A DNA stretch of 64,000 nucleotides from Sepioteuthis lessoniana. Taxonomy: Eukaryota; Mollusca; Cephalopoda; Myopsida; Loliginidae. This document shows, in pieces, positions 55,247-63,498 of the stretch. The notes beneath the pieces were generated by a model. That model did not search any database. It was given only the letters and a program-made list of their open reading frames with translations, and was not told the DNA's origin. Location of the stretch: NCBI GenBank assembly GCA_963585895.1, contig OY757913.1, forward strand, positions 105,958,618 through 106,022,617. The letters run 5' to 3'. Position 1 is the stretch's first letter; each line of letters begins with the position of its first letter. The translations under genes and the position numbers were made by a program.

Positions 55247-55330
<84 letters not shown>
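55111..55330. repeat. (TA)n/(TG)n compound microsatellite cluster
   Basis: Alternating TA and TG tracts with two short unique islands; the final (TG)n is at 55286-55330. Confidence 0.95.
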
Positions 55331-55424
55331 GTTAAGCAGCAGTCTTTCTTGTAAGCATGTTTGATAAAATTATATAGACACATTTTGTCTATATGATTTT
55401 ATTAAGATCCTTTCAAATTTCCTG

Positions 55425-56480
55425 ATAAGTGTCTTAATTTCAGGTTGGAATTGGTAGATGAACTTACCAAAATTTTCCCGAGCGCTTTCGGACCTTTCAT
55501 AGGCCATCATCTGAGGTTGCTTGCATGTAAACGCAGCGTTGGATAAAACTGAGATGCTGATGAATTTTAAAAACCGAACGCGATCAATGGAAATAGAATA
55601 TTATCATGAAATATGAAATATTAAAAAAAAATAACGGTATTTCTAAACATTGTCGCTATTTTCAAAATATATTTTATTGTTTTTAGGGATTTTGTTTTTA
55701 AATGGGTTTTCAAAGGTGAAGGATTTTCTTTCTTTAATTATATCACATACTCAATATCTTTTATTATTGCATTTAGTAACACTTGTATTGTGTTTTCCCC
55801 GAATGTAGAAGAGATGATTATTTTTTAAAGATTTTTAGGTTGTGTCCGGCTTTTAATGACTTTTGCTATGTCTAGTATTTCTTTGATTTTGTCATTGTTT
55901 TTATGTTCTTCTTGATTGGTTATCATTTCTGCGAATAGTTTTTCGTTGTTTTTGATGTAAGCTGTGACGTATGCTGGGGTTTCTGGCTGTTGTGCTTTTG
56001 GGGGTTTCGTAGTTCTTTTTGTGATATCTTTTTTTCTAATTCGAACCCCTTATTTATTAGTTGTTGGGTACCCTATTTGGTGTAGGGTTATGTCAATTTC
56101 TTGAAGGCGAATTTTTCTAACGTTTTTATTCATTATTACGGTGTATATCCTACGTGCTAGAGTATAAGGGATTGGTTTTATGTAGAAAATCTATACGAAA
56201 TAATGGGTGAAAAAATGGTACCAACATAAAAGAACATTTACTAAGTCATGGAAAAGATATTTTGATAATTGCTTCATATTCTGGAAATGCTATGGGGAGA
56301 CATTAACGAATTACATTACCTACACCCCAAAATAGAATTGACTATGGAACACAGTTTAAAAAAAAATACCATATTTAGACATCCTCATAAAAAGCGAAAA
56401 TGGTCAAATTATCAAAAATATCTAACACAAACCAACAGACACCCCCAAACACCTCCCCATTCAATAGCCACCACCTCAAA

Positions 56481-56484
<4 letters not shown>
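55425..56484 (-). mobile_element. Penelope-like element with inverted 5' segment
   Basis: On the minus strand, 56187 down to about 55670 encodes IKPIPYTLARRI, KIRLQEIDITLHQIGYPT, then ELRNPKKH-like, AYVTAYIKNNEKLFAEMI, NNDKIKEILDIAKVIKSRTQ, SSTFGENTIQVLL. This is the post-RT linker of Penelope-like elements, with several stops and the CxxC region degraded. The GIY-YIG domain is not recognisable. At 55470-55550 comes the element's 3' region (CAGATGATGGCC...GGTCCGAAAGCGC). At 56228-56484 the plus strand encodes the RT end: KSWKRYFDNCFIFWK (motif C YFDN where DD is expected), then after frameshifts HPKIELTMEHS and FNSHHLKN. Protein order is ...SHHLKN|IKPIPY..., so the two pieces are consecutive parts of one element in opposite orientations. 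Confidence 0.82.
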
Positions 56485-56530
<46 letters not shown>

Positions 56531-56592
56531 ATGTGTGTGTGTGTGTGTGTTTCTGTGTGTGTGTATGTATGTGTGTGTGTGTTTCATTCCAC
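56484..56592. repeat. (TA)n(TG)n microsatellite
   Basis: Directly follows the inverted Penelope-like segment. Confidence 0.95.
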
Positions 56593-56597
56593 GATTT

Positions 56598-56957
56598 CGT
56601 TTAATTTGGTTTGGTTTAATTTGTTTTGGCTTCATGGATTATCAACCATCGTAAGTTATTCATTTTTATGTCTATAAACAGCCTTATTTCACACAATTCA
56701 GTTCAATATAAGTACACAGTATAGTTATCAAAAACAGTTCTATTTCAAACGATTAAGTTTAGCATTAAAACACTGTTTAGTTCTATATCACCAATAGATA
56801 ACACTATATCAAGTGCAACCACTCAGGGCCAGAGTTGAACTGGGAGGGATAGCAATGAAGAGGTATTCCGTATTCCCTAAAGCTTCACGATCAGATGGTG
56901 GAGTCTTACCCCTCGGCAGAGATGCTGTCGGTGTATTTTGGGCCACCGTAGGTGTTT
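56598..56957 (-). mobile_element. CTE, short copy
   Basis: Plus strand: TTTGGTTTGGTTTAATTTG, ATGGATTATCAACCATCG, two body modules, ACCACTCAGGGCCAGAG, GTCGGTGTATTTTGGGCC. Confidence 0.75.
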
Positions 56958-56964
56958 GTTGACA

Positions 56965-57785
56965 TCAATTTTAGTATATTAGATATTTTAGAGGCCAGCT
57001 ATTAGTGGAGATAGCTCCTTGTTTAAAAACATAAACTCTGTCTTATTTGCGTTTACGTAGAGGCCAATGAATCCTGAGGCTTGTTCTGGACTATGGAGCT
57101 GAGATTCAAGTCGAGCAGGTGTATTTATGAGAACCCTAAGATCATCTTCGTAATCCAGTCTATCATATTGTTTGCGGGATCTCGAGTTTTTCTTGCGTTT
57201 TTTAGTGCAATCAATTCTCTTTATCGAATTTTGAAATGCTGAGACTAGGCAGATTAGAAACATATATGTCGCTAATGTATCTCCTTGCATGAATCTAGCG
57301 ATAATGTCGAGGATGTCGATGTTGCCATAAAAATATGATCACTCCGCGAAATACAATGGTATTTCTTCAACGCTGTTGTGTTAATACTACTCTATTGATG
57401 CCCAGCAAGGATTCTACCGAAAAACATGAAAAAAAACTTGATGGAAACTATTCCCAGATGCTACATGCTGTTATGAACCAATCCTTGAAGCAACACCTCA
57501 TAAAATCGCAGCTGTACGGCCACTTACCGCCCATCTCACACATCATCCAAGTCAGATGAATAAGACATAATTATCACTGCAAGAAATCAAAGCTGAACTC
57601 ATTTGATACATCCCCCTATGAAATCATGCGCATGGACGCACCAATGTAGGCCGAACTTTAAAGATTTACCAACATAAGTTCTGTGCGGACACTGGATTTA
57701 GTCGGGAGAACCAGCCAGGAGTGATGGACGACAGGAACGGACGGTACGATAGAATAAGAGAACATCGCACCGTTAACAGTACTTG
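56965..57785 (+). mobile_element. RTE-like LINE with inverted 5' segment (second)
   Basis: 56988-57327 on the minus strand encodes DIDILDIIARFMQGDTLATY, LICL, RLDYEDDLRVL (RT motif C as YEDD where YADD is usual), NTPARLESQLHSPEQA, GLYVNANKTEFM. From about 57350 to 57785 the plus strand carries the downstream part: SVLLYGCTTW-like DNA, KKLDGNYSQMLHAVMNQSLK, QLYGHLPPIS, then damaged VQVRRTRH...WRS and DTG...LPRAM equivalents. Same arrangement as 54505-55113 but opposite overall orientation and different breakpoints, so they are not copies of one event. Confidence 0.82.
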
Positions 57786-57791
57786 ATGAGG

Positions 57792-57796
<5 letters not shown>

Positions 57797-57823
<27 letters not shown>
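57797..57823. repeat. (TA)n microsatellite
   Basis: Separates the RTE remnant from the inverted-repeat element. Confidence 0.95.
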
Positions 57824-58356
57824 ACAAGGTAATCAAAGTAAAAGAAGAGATTTATTGACAAAGTCGACATTATAGCGTTTCGGTTCAAATGAACCGTCAT
57901 CAGGGCTATAAGGGATTATATTAGTGATGTTAAATCAACGATGGATGTGTAAAAAGTGTAAAATATAAAAACCTAAGGAAAATTTGTATAACAAGAAAAA
58001 AGTTGGCCGTTTATGATAAGAAAAAGTTGGCCGTTTGATTTATGAATCAGCGTTTGTTGTTTTAAATTACGTCATTTGACTTATGAGAAATATTGTGTAG
58101 AATTTATGTTCCGTTTGTTTATCGAGAATAATTTCAAATCATTCCTTGTTTCTGACGAAGTTTAAATCCTATAAGTCAGGATTTTTCAAATGTATAAACC
58201 TCGGAAAATTTTAAACCATGAATAGAAGCTTCAAGGCAGAGTCGTATGCAATCCAGGAAAATGTTGGGATGGACAAAGAACGTTGGACATACTGGGAGGT
58301 ATGATATCGACTTTGTTTCTCAATAAATCTCTCCTTCTATTTCGATTACCTTATTA
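57821..58356. mobile_element. Long-TIR element with hammerhead-like motif
   Basis: The left end (AAGGTAATCAAAGTAAAAG, AGAGATTTATTGA, AAAGTCGACAT) is repeated inverted at the right end (ATATCGACTTTG, TCAATAAATCTCTCCTTC, TTTCGATTACCTT), giving terminal repeats of about 48 bp in a 536-bp element. On the minus strand at 57878-57903 the left arm has CTGATGA, a 5-bp stem GGTTC/GAACC, then GAAA; this is followed outward by a stem TTATAGC/GCTATAA. Such CTGATGA-stem-GAAA words occur in Penelope-like ends. A noncoding internal direct repeat AAAAGTTGGCCGTTT occurs twice (57988, 58022). Confidence 0.7.
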
Positions 58357-58406
58357 TCAATCTTTCTTTACAAATTGTCGGATTACAATCCATTATTTTC
58401 TTCCAT

Positions 58407-58430
58407 ATATATATATATATATATATATTG
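58407..58430. repeat. (TA)n microsatellite
   Basis: Twelve TA units. Confidence 0.93.
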
Positions 58431-58867
58431 CAATGTGTAACTAGAAGAATAGTTGGTACCTGCTTTCACTCGACTACCAACAGAAAAAATCTCCTAACGA
58501 TTCTTGTAAATATATGAGTTTCTTAAAGTAAAAGTCTGAAATGCTTCCAACTATTTCTATGCCCAAACCTGCCTCCTTCTGACATCCGATAATGTTTTTA
58601 CTATATCCGTCAAAGAATCAAGAGGAAAGGTTGTGGGCATTGGTGCTGGTAGACTTTACTTTTCCACTTAATGGTCGGCTTTTGTATTTGACCAGACGGT
58701 GACAATACGGACGGTCAGGGCCGATGCCTGTCAAGAAATTCGTCAGACCATTCCAGGTTTTATTGTTGTTGAATTTAATTCTGATTCATTTCACGAAAGT
58801 CTGAAATGGCGCTTATCAAACTTTTACCAAGTGGGTTATGTCTGGAGACGGTTGTATTATTATGATT
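58431..58867. other. Unassigned
   Basis: Somewhat GC-richer at 58610-58860 but no recognised domain. The open frame 58699-58923 runs into the next LINE and is probably fortuitous. Confidence 0.4.
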
Positions 58868-59245
58868 ATTATTATTATTTTGAGAATTTTTACACCAGCG
58901 TTAGCCGATTGTTTCTCACATGAGTTTTTGTGAAAACAAGTCTCCCTAGGTCTCCAGGACTCTTCTTAGTATTCTGGCCGATCTCAGTAAAGCTGTAGTT
59001 TGGATGGTCTCCATTCGTCTTCGTATTTCCATATCCCAAAGTCCTTTTAACAATCCTTTGGCGACTGTAGCACGAGCACCAATTACAATTGGTATCACTG
59101 TCGCTTTCACATTCCATGTTGTTGTTGTTTTCAATTCCCTAGCAAGGTCCTGGTACTTATCCTTCTTTTCGTTTGATTTCAATTTTACCTTGAGGTCAGC
59201 TTGGAGTGCAAAGTCCACAATTTGGCAAGTTCTCTTTTTTGTTGA
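58868..59245 (-). mobile_element. Dong-like LINE 3' fragment, open C-terminal frame
   Basis: Minus-strand frame 59218-58946 reads DFALQADLKVKLK, KKDKYQDLARELK, WNVKATVIPIVIGARATV, KGLLKGL, METIQTTALLRSARILRRVL without interruption. This is the least damaged C-terminus in the window. Flanked by ATT tracts at 58858-58880 and 59243-59262. Confidence 0.87.
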
Positions 59246-59261
59246 CTATTATTATTATTAT

Positions 59262-60240
59262 TCCCCTGGCGAGTTTTTAACACAAGTTTTAACTGATGGC
59301 TGTTGCTTGAAATCTGAGGGACAGCAAGTCTCGCCAGGGCACCAGGTCACTTCTAACTATTCAAGCTAATTTCAACAGTGCTGTGGTCTGGGTGGTTTTC
59401 TTGATTCATCCTCCGATCTCCAATTCCTCTAGTCTCTTTTACTGTCCTTGGAGGCTATTCCTGTGATTGGTACCACCGTTACCCTCATGTTGCATAGCTT
59501 TTTCAATTTTCTAACAAGATCTAAGAAATCACTTTACGTTTTCTCCTTTCTTTACACTAGCTCTAAATGATGACTTTTCACGGAATTCAGAGTGACAGCA
59601 AGTTGCTCAGGTCTCCAGGACGCGTCTGTGTATCCTAGCCGGTTTTCCTTGTTCTGTGGTCTAGTTGATTTCAATTATTCCTCTTATCACCCGTTCAGCC
59701 AACTTTTCTAGGTTTGTGGGAACTGTTTAAGCGTTCCAAATACTGGTGTAATGGTTATCGTCGTAGGAAATGAACACGACGACACGAGTTCAAATCCTGG
59801 ACGATACTGATTGCATTTCACATAGCACTAATACCCTTGGAAAAGATATGAATCCAATTATTCTCCCTCCAGCTATGGGTAAATAGTAGGGTAGACTGGG
59901 TTCTTCAGCCTTGATGAGGCAACTAGTCTAGAAGAAGGAAAAGTCTGAATTCAAACCTGTTAAACTCCGCTTAAAGATTGACCTTGTGTCATATCCTACC
60001 CGAGATGAGGGGTTGGTAAATATGATTATTATCACTGCCACCTTTCTGTTCTCCAACATTGGCGAGGTCCAGGTATTCATCCAGCCTTTCCCCTTCCTTG
60101 AGTTTCAATCTGTGGATAACAAAGGATTAGCTTCTTGCTAATTAAAATTAAGATATGTCTTCTGGTCTGAACTGGGTGATCAGTTTGTATATGTAAGTCT
60201 CAGAGAATTTTTTTACTCCTCATTTTTTACTCCTCGTTCT
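59262..60240 (-). mobile_element. Dong-like LINE fragments, diverged, split by SINE-A
   Basis: At least two overlapping 3' ends (AGTTTTTAACACAAGTTTTA at 59268; a further AGAGTGACAGCAAGTTGCTC at 59590) and C-terminal coding, resuming at 60023 (GATTATTATCACTGCC, GGCGAGGTCCAGGTATTCAT) after the SINE. More diverged than 58868-59245. Confidence 0.7.
59744..60022 (+). mobile_element. SINE-A, missing the first bases of its head
   Basis: Starts TGGTGTAATGGTTATCGTCG, so about seven bases of the usual head are absent. The rest is complete to GGGGTTGGTAAATATGA. No convincing target duplication was found. Confidence 0.88.
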
Positions 60241-60261
60241 TTCATCTTTTTATTATTTTTA

Positions 60262-60565
60262 TTTTACTAAAAATTTCCACACCAACTTTAGCTGGACGTT
60301 TTTTTAAGCACGTATAAGTGAGAGCAAGTCACTTCAGGTCTTCAGCAATTCTCTTCAAGTCTGTGGCATTAATTTATAAGGTGATTAACTGTTTCATCTT
60401 TGTCACCTCATAAGCAAAACATTATATTCTTTTGCGTATTATCAATTTTCGCTGTTAACCTGTTAAACTCCGCTTAAATTTGACCTTGTGTCATATCCTG
60501 CCCGAGCGGAGGGGTTGGTAAATATGATCAATTTTCGCTTTGATAGTATTGGTTCTTATAGATTT
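60262..60565 (-). mobile_element. Dong-like LINE 3' fragment, diverged
   Basis: AATTTCCACACCAACTTTAG, AGAGCAAGTCACTTCAGGTC, then GATTAACTGTTTCATCTTTG of the zinc-finger spacer, with a large internal deletion between. Interrupted at 60454-60526. Confidence 0.7.
60454..60526 (+). mobile_element. SINE-A 3' end only (73 bp), perfect 13-bp TSD
   Basis: AACCTGTTAAACTCCGCTTA to GGGGTTGGTAAATATG, flanked by ATCAATTTTCGCT at 60441-60453 and 60527-60539. It is a bona fide severely 5'-truncated insertion. Confidence 0.93.
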
Positions 60566-60591
60566 GTTTTTTTATGCGATTTAAAGAGGTT

Positions 60592-60742
60592 TCTGACCAG
60601 TTGGCTTGGACTGTAGAATACACCAATTCCATTTCTACAGAAGGGTAAGAACCTCTTAATGAGTTTTCTTGATATGACACTAAACAATCTGATGGTGAGG
60701 TTCCAGTAATGCTGGAGCTTTGGAGAATGCAGAGCACAGTCA
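60592..60742 (+). mobile_element. CTE head fragment
   Basis: GACCAGTTGGCTTGGACTGT, GAATACACCAATTCCAT, GATGGTGAGGTTCCAGTAAT, GGAGCTTTGGAGAATGC. It ends abruptly at 60740. Confidence 0.8.
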
Positions 60743-60744
60743 AA

Positions 60745-61038
60745 TGATCCAATAATTTTATTTCAGACAACTCAATTTTGCATCACCCGTGTGTTTGCAC
60801 TCAGATTAAATTTCAAACAGTTCTAGTTGACCTATGGATAGGACCCTTTCAGGTGCTACCACTCCGGAGTAGCGTGGACCTGGGAGCGATGGCAATAAAG
60901 GGGTACTCTGCAATCCCCAAATCTCCATTATTAAGGAAGACTCACCATCAGATTTTTAAAAGTCATTTTAGGATACTCGTTGGAGGGGTTAACCCACTTG
61001 TCGGTGTATTCTACGGCTCCAACCGACTGGGCAATATC
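60745..61038 (-). mobile_element. CTE head and one body module
   Basis: Plus strand: ACAACTCAATTTTGCATCAC, TATGGATAGGACCC, GGTGCTACCACTCCGGAG, GTCGGTGTATTCTACGGC, CCAACCGACTGGGCAA. Opposite to its neighbour 60592-60742, so the two together form an imperfect palindrome of CTE heads. Confidence 0.8.
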
Positions 61039-61748
61039 CTTACATCATTGAAACTATATACTTACCACTTACGAAGAAAAAAGACCGTCTTTAACCTTTA
61101 ATAACACGGTATATGTTGACATCACAATAAAACCAACCAAATTTCTTTATTTTCATAGCCAATTCCAATTTTTTAAACAATCTATCTTGAATATGCACGT
61201 ATACACGTTTTTCGGCTTGTCACATAATTTTTTTTTTAATTGATAAATATTCTATTCAACACTGAATAATTATGGAACATTTAATGAAATTTAACATTAT
61301 AAAATTATATGTATATTTCACTAGAAGAATCCATATAGATTTATATGTCGACCTCACCAGAAAAGTCCTTAATATGATATTTTGTGCTACCATAACAATT
61401 AACCTATGTGAATTTGGCTACAGGTTTTTCTCTGTTTTATGTCAATATATACCTGTATCTTCTGACTTTTTCCTCCTTATTGCTTCTTTACTTTATTGCC
61501 CATCAATGCTTTGATCATAAATTATAAAGAGAGATAAATTTCATGTACAAATAACAAACAAGTAATGCACGTATATATGCTCCAATATGTTAGTTTTCGA
61601 TTTAACCAAATAGATAATTATGAGCAAAAGACAAGAGAAAAAAAACGGACAAATGCAATCTGTGTAGTCGAGAAGAGAATATCATAAAACATATAAAAAC
61701 CTTAAAGAGCTGATAGAGAAAGGTACCAATATCGTCGAAATAACGTAA
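61039..61748. other. Unassigned AT-rich sequence
   Basis: An 80-codon open frame at 61272-61514 is hydrophobic and Tyr/Leu/Ile-rich as expected of AT-rich DNA. No domain recognised. Confidence 0.45.
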
Positions 61749-61977
61749 GACCATCCACATCGGGGGACTATTTGTCGCTGCCTCCCACCAGACCATCCAC
61801 ATCGGGGGACTATTTGTCGCTGCCTCCCACCAGACCATCCACATCGGGGGACTATTTGTCGCTGCCTCCCACCAGACCATCCACATCGGGGGACTATTTG
61901 TCGCTGCCTCCCACCAGACCATCCACATCGGGGGACTATTTGTCGCTGCCTCCCACCAGACCATCCACATCGGGGGA
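61749..61977. repeat. 42-bp minisatellite, five identical units plus 19 bp
   Basis: The unit GACCATCCACATCGGGGGAC followed by TATTTGTCGCTGCCTCCCAC and CA starts at 61749, 61791, 61833, 61875, 61917 and 61959 (partial). I see no difference between units. It is GC-rich in an AT-rich region. Because 42 is a multiple of three and the unit lacks stops, it is open in frames on both strands (14-residue repeats MWMVWWEAATNSPP on minus; SLPPTRPSTSGDYL on plus). Confidence 0.95.
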
Positions 61978-62512
61978 ATAGAAGAAATGATAGGCTAGGT
62001 AATTATTTTTTGTTTTATTATTTGTTTTATCTTAAGCTCAAGTGTGGGGGTATCTATGACAAAATACCTCTCTGGTTTCAATAAATCTTCCGATTTTGGG
62101 GGGACTTTATTTAATTTTACTACTATTACAGTAAAAGTTTACTTTTTATAATCAGATTTTTTGGCAACAAACTTTCGATCATACCAATTTTTCATTATAA
62201 ACACTGAAATAGTTTCTGTAATCATGGGAATAAAAAACGCCTGTATAGAAAAAAATAATATATATTTATATTATGTGTAGAAAAAGGCAAAATCGGATTT
62301 GGGGATTCGATTATTGTTCTGACGCATTTCGACTTCAAGGTTTTGTCTGAATACAAAAATAATTTATCAAATATTACGTTTCTTGTTGTGAGAAATAATT
62401 ATAACATCATTTTTTTCATTCAGCTTTTGATTCAGTAGGTGTTGTTATCTACAAGCTCTGATGATGACTTCCAACTGAATCAAAAATAAATTGATCTATT
62501 ATAATTATGTAC
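61978..62512. other. Unassigned; imperfect hairpin at 62421-62486
   Basis: TTTTGATTCAGT at 62427 pairs with ACTGAATCAAAA at 62475. Between them lies CTCTGATGATGACTTCC. It is a weak resemblance to the Penelope-like end motif. The rest is unrecognised. Confidence 0.4.
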
Positions 62513-62984
62513 TATACTCACAATTAACGCTATGTGTGAAATGGACATATAATGTTCATTATGATAGAACGTAGGAATCTCGAAATTCGAAAACACGTAA
62601 CGACTTCTTGTTCAGGTACGAAACCTTTTTATTAACTTTGAGTTAAATGTTTCGACGTAAGGAGGAGAGACACAATCTTCTATTGTACCATATTCGTAAT
62701 TAACGCTATGTGCGAAATGGACGTATAATGTTCATAACGATAGAACATAGGAATCTCGGAATTCCAAAACACGTAACGACTTCTTCTTCAGCTACGGAAC
62801 CTTTTAATTAACTTTGAGATAAAGGTTTCGACGTAAGGAGGAGAGACACAATCTTCTATTGTACCATATTCGTAATTAACGCTATGTGCGAAATGGACAT
62901 ATAATGTTCATTATGATAGAACATAGGAATCTCGAAATTCGAAAACACGTAACGACTTCTTGTTCAGGTACGAAACCTTTTTAT
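62513..62984 (+). repeat. 176-bp tandem repeat related to LTR family 2
   Basis: AATTAACGCTATGTG recurs at about 62522, 62698 and 62875 (spacings 176 and 177). Within the unit, ATAGGAATCTCGAAATTCG, AACGACTTCTTGTTCAGGTA, CGAAACCTTTTTATTA and TTCGACGTAAGGAGGAGAGA match the order found at 27440-27560 inside the solo LTR. About 2.7 units, cut at 62984 by a SINE-A. Confidence 0.85.
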
Positions 62985-63271
62985 CATATTTACCCAACCC
63001 CTCCGCTCGGGCAGGATATGACACTGGGTCAATTTTTAAGCAGGGTTTAACAGGTTTGAATTCAGAGTTTTCCTTCTCCTAGACTAGTTGCCTCACCAAG
63101 GCTGAAGAACCTAGTCTGCCCTACTATTTACCCATTGCTGGAGGGAGAATAATTGGATTCATACCTTTCCCAAGGGTATTAGTGCTATGTGAAATGCAAT
63201 CAGTCCAGGATTTGAACTCGTGTCGCCGTGTCCAATTCCTGCGACGTTAACCATTACACCACGGGCACCTC
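62985..63271 (-). mobile_element. SINE-A, perfect 14-bp TSD
   Basis: Plus strand from CATATTTACCCAACCCCTCC to ACACCACGGGCACCTC. Target duplication CGAAACCTTTTTAT at 62971-62984 and 63272-63285, located within the tandem repeat. Confidence 0.92.
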
Positions 63272-63289
63272 CGAAACCTTTTTATTAAC

Positions 63290-63498
63290 TTGTCGAGTCT
63301 TACCAAAGACTTTAACAGTGGTACTTGATACCTTCTTGCTTAACACTCAGCAATATAAGGTACGTATCAAGGGTAAAGTGGAGCAACCCAGAGAAAAAGA
63401 GTAGCGTCCTCTCCTAAACCTCGGTGTAGTAGCTATTGAAAAGGGAGCCTTTTGGTCGCCCTCGACTACGGTCGCCAACTTTACTTTACTTTACTTAC
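63290..63498 (+). mobile_element. SINE-B, 5'-truncated
   Basis: Starts at TCGAGTCTTACCAAAGACTT, just after the B box, and continues to CGCCAACTTTACTTTACTTT. Confidence 0.87.

Noticed and set aside
54505-57785. Single large inverted duplication joining the two RTE loci
   Set aside because: The two loci contain different parts of the RTE element with different breakpoints, and the Penelope-like remnant between them has its own separate inversion.
57878-57903. Functional hammerhead ribozyme
   Set aside because: CTGATGA and GAAA are present, but the first stem II pair is C-C and stem I does not form with the sequence after the putative cleavage site, so I report only a hammerhead-like motif.
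59744-60022. TSD for this SINE-A copy
   Set aside because: Only a 5-bp AAATA match near both ends; not distinguishable from chance in AT-rich DNA.
61602-61970. 122-residue repeat protein (14-residue repeats plus hydrophobic end)
   Set aside because: The array is a 42-bp minisatellite with no stop on either strand; there is no promoter or splice evidence and the opposite strand is equally open.
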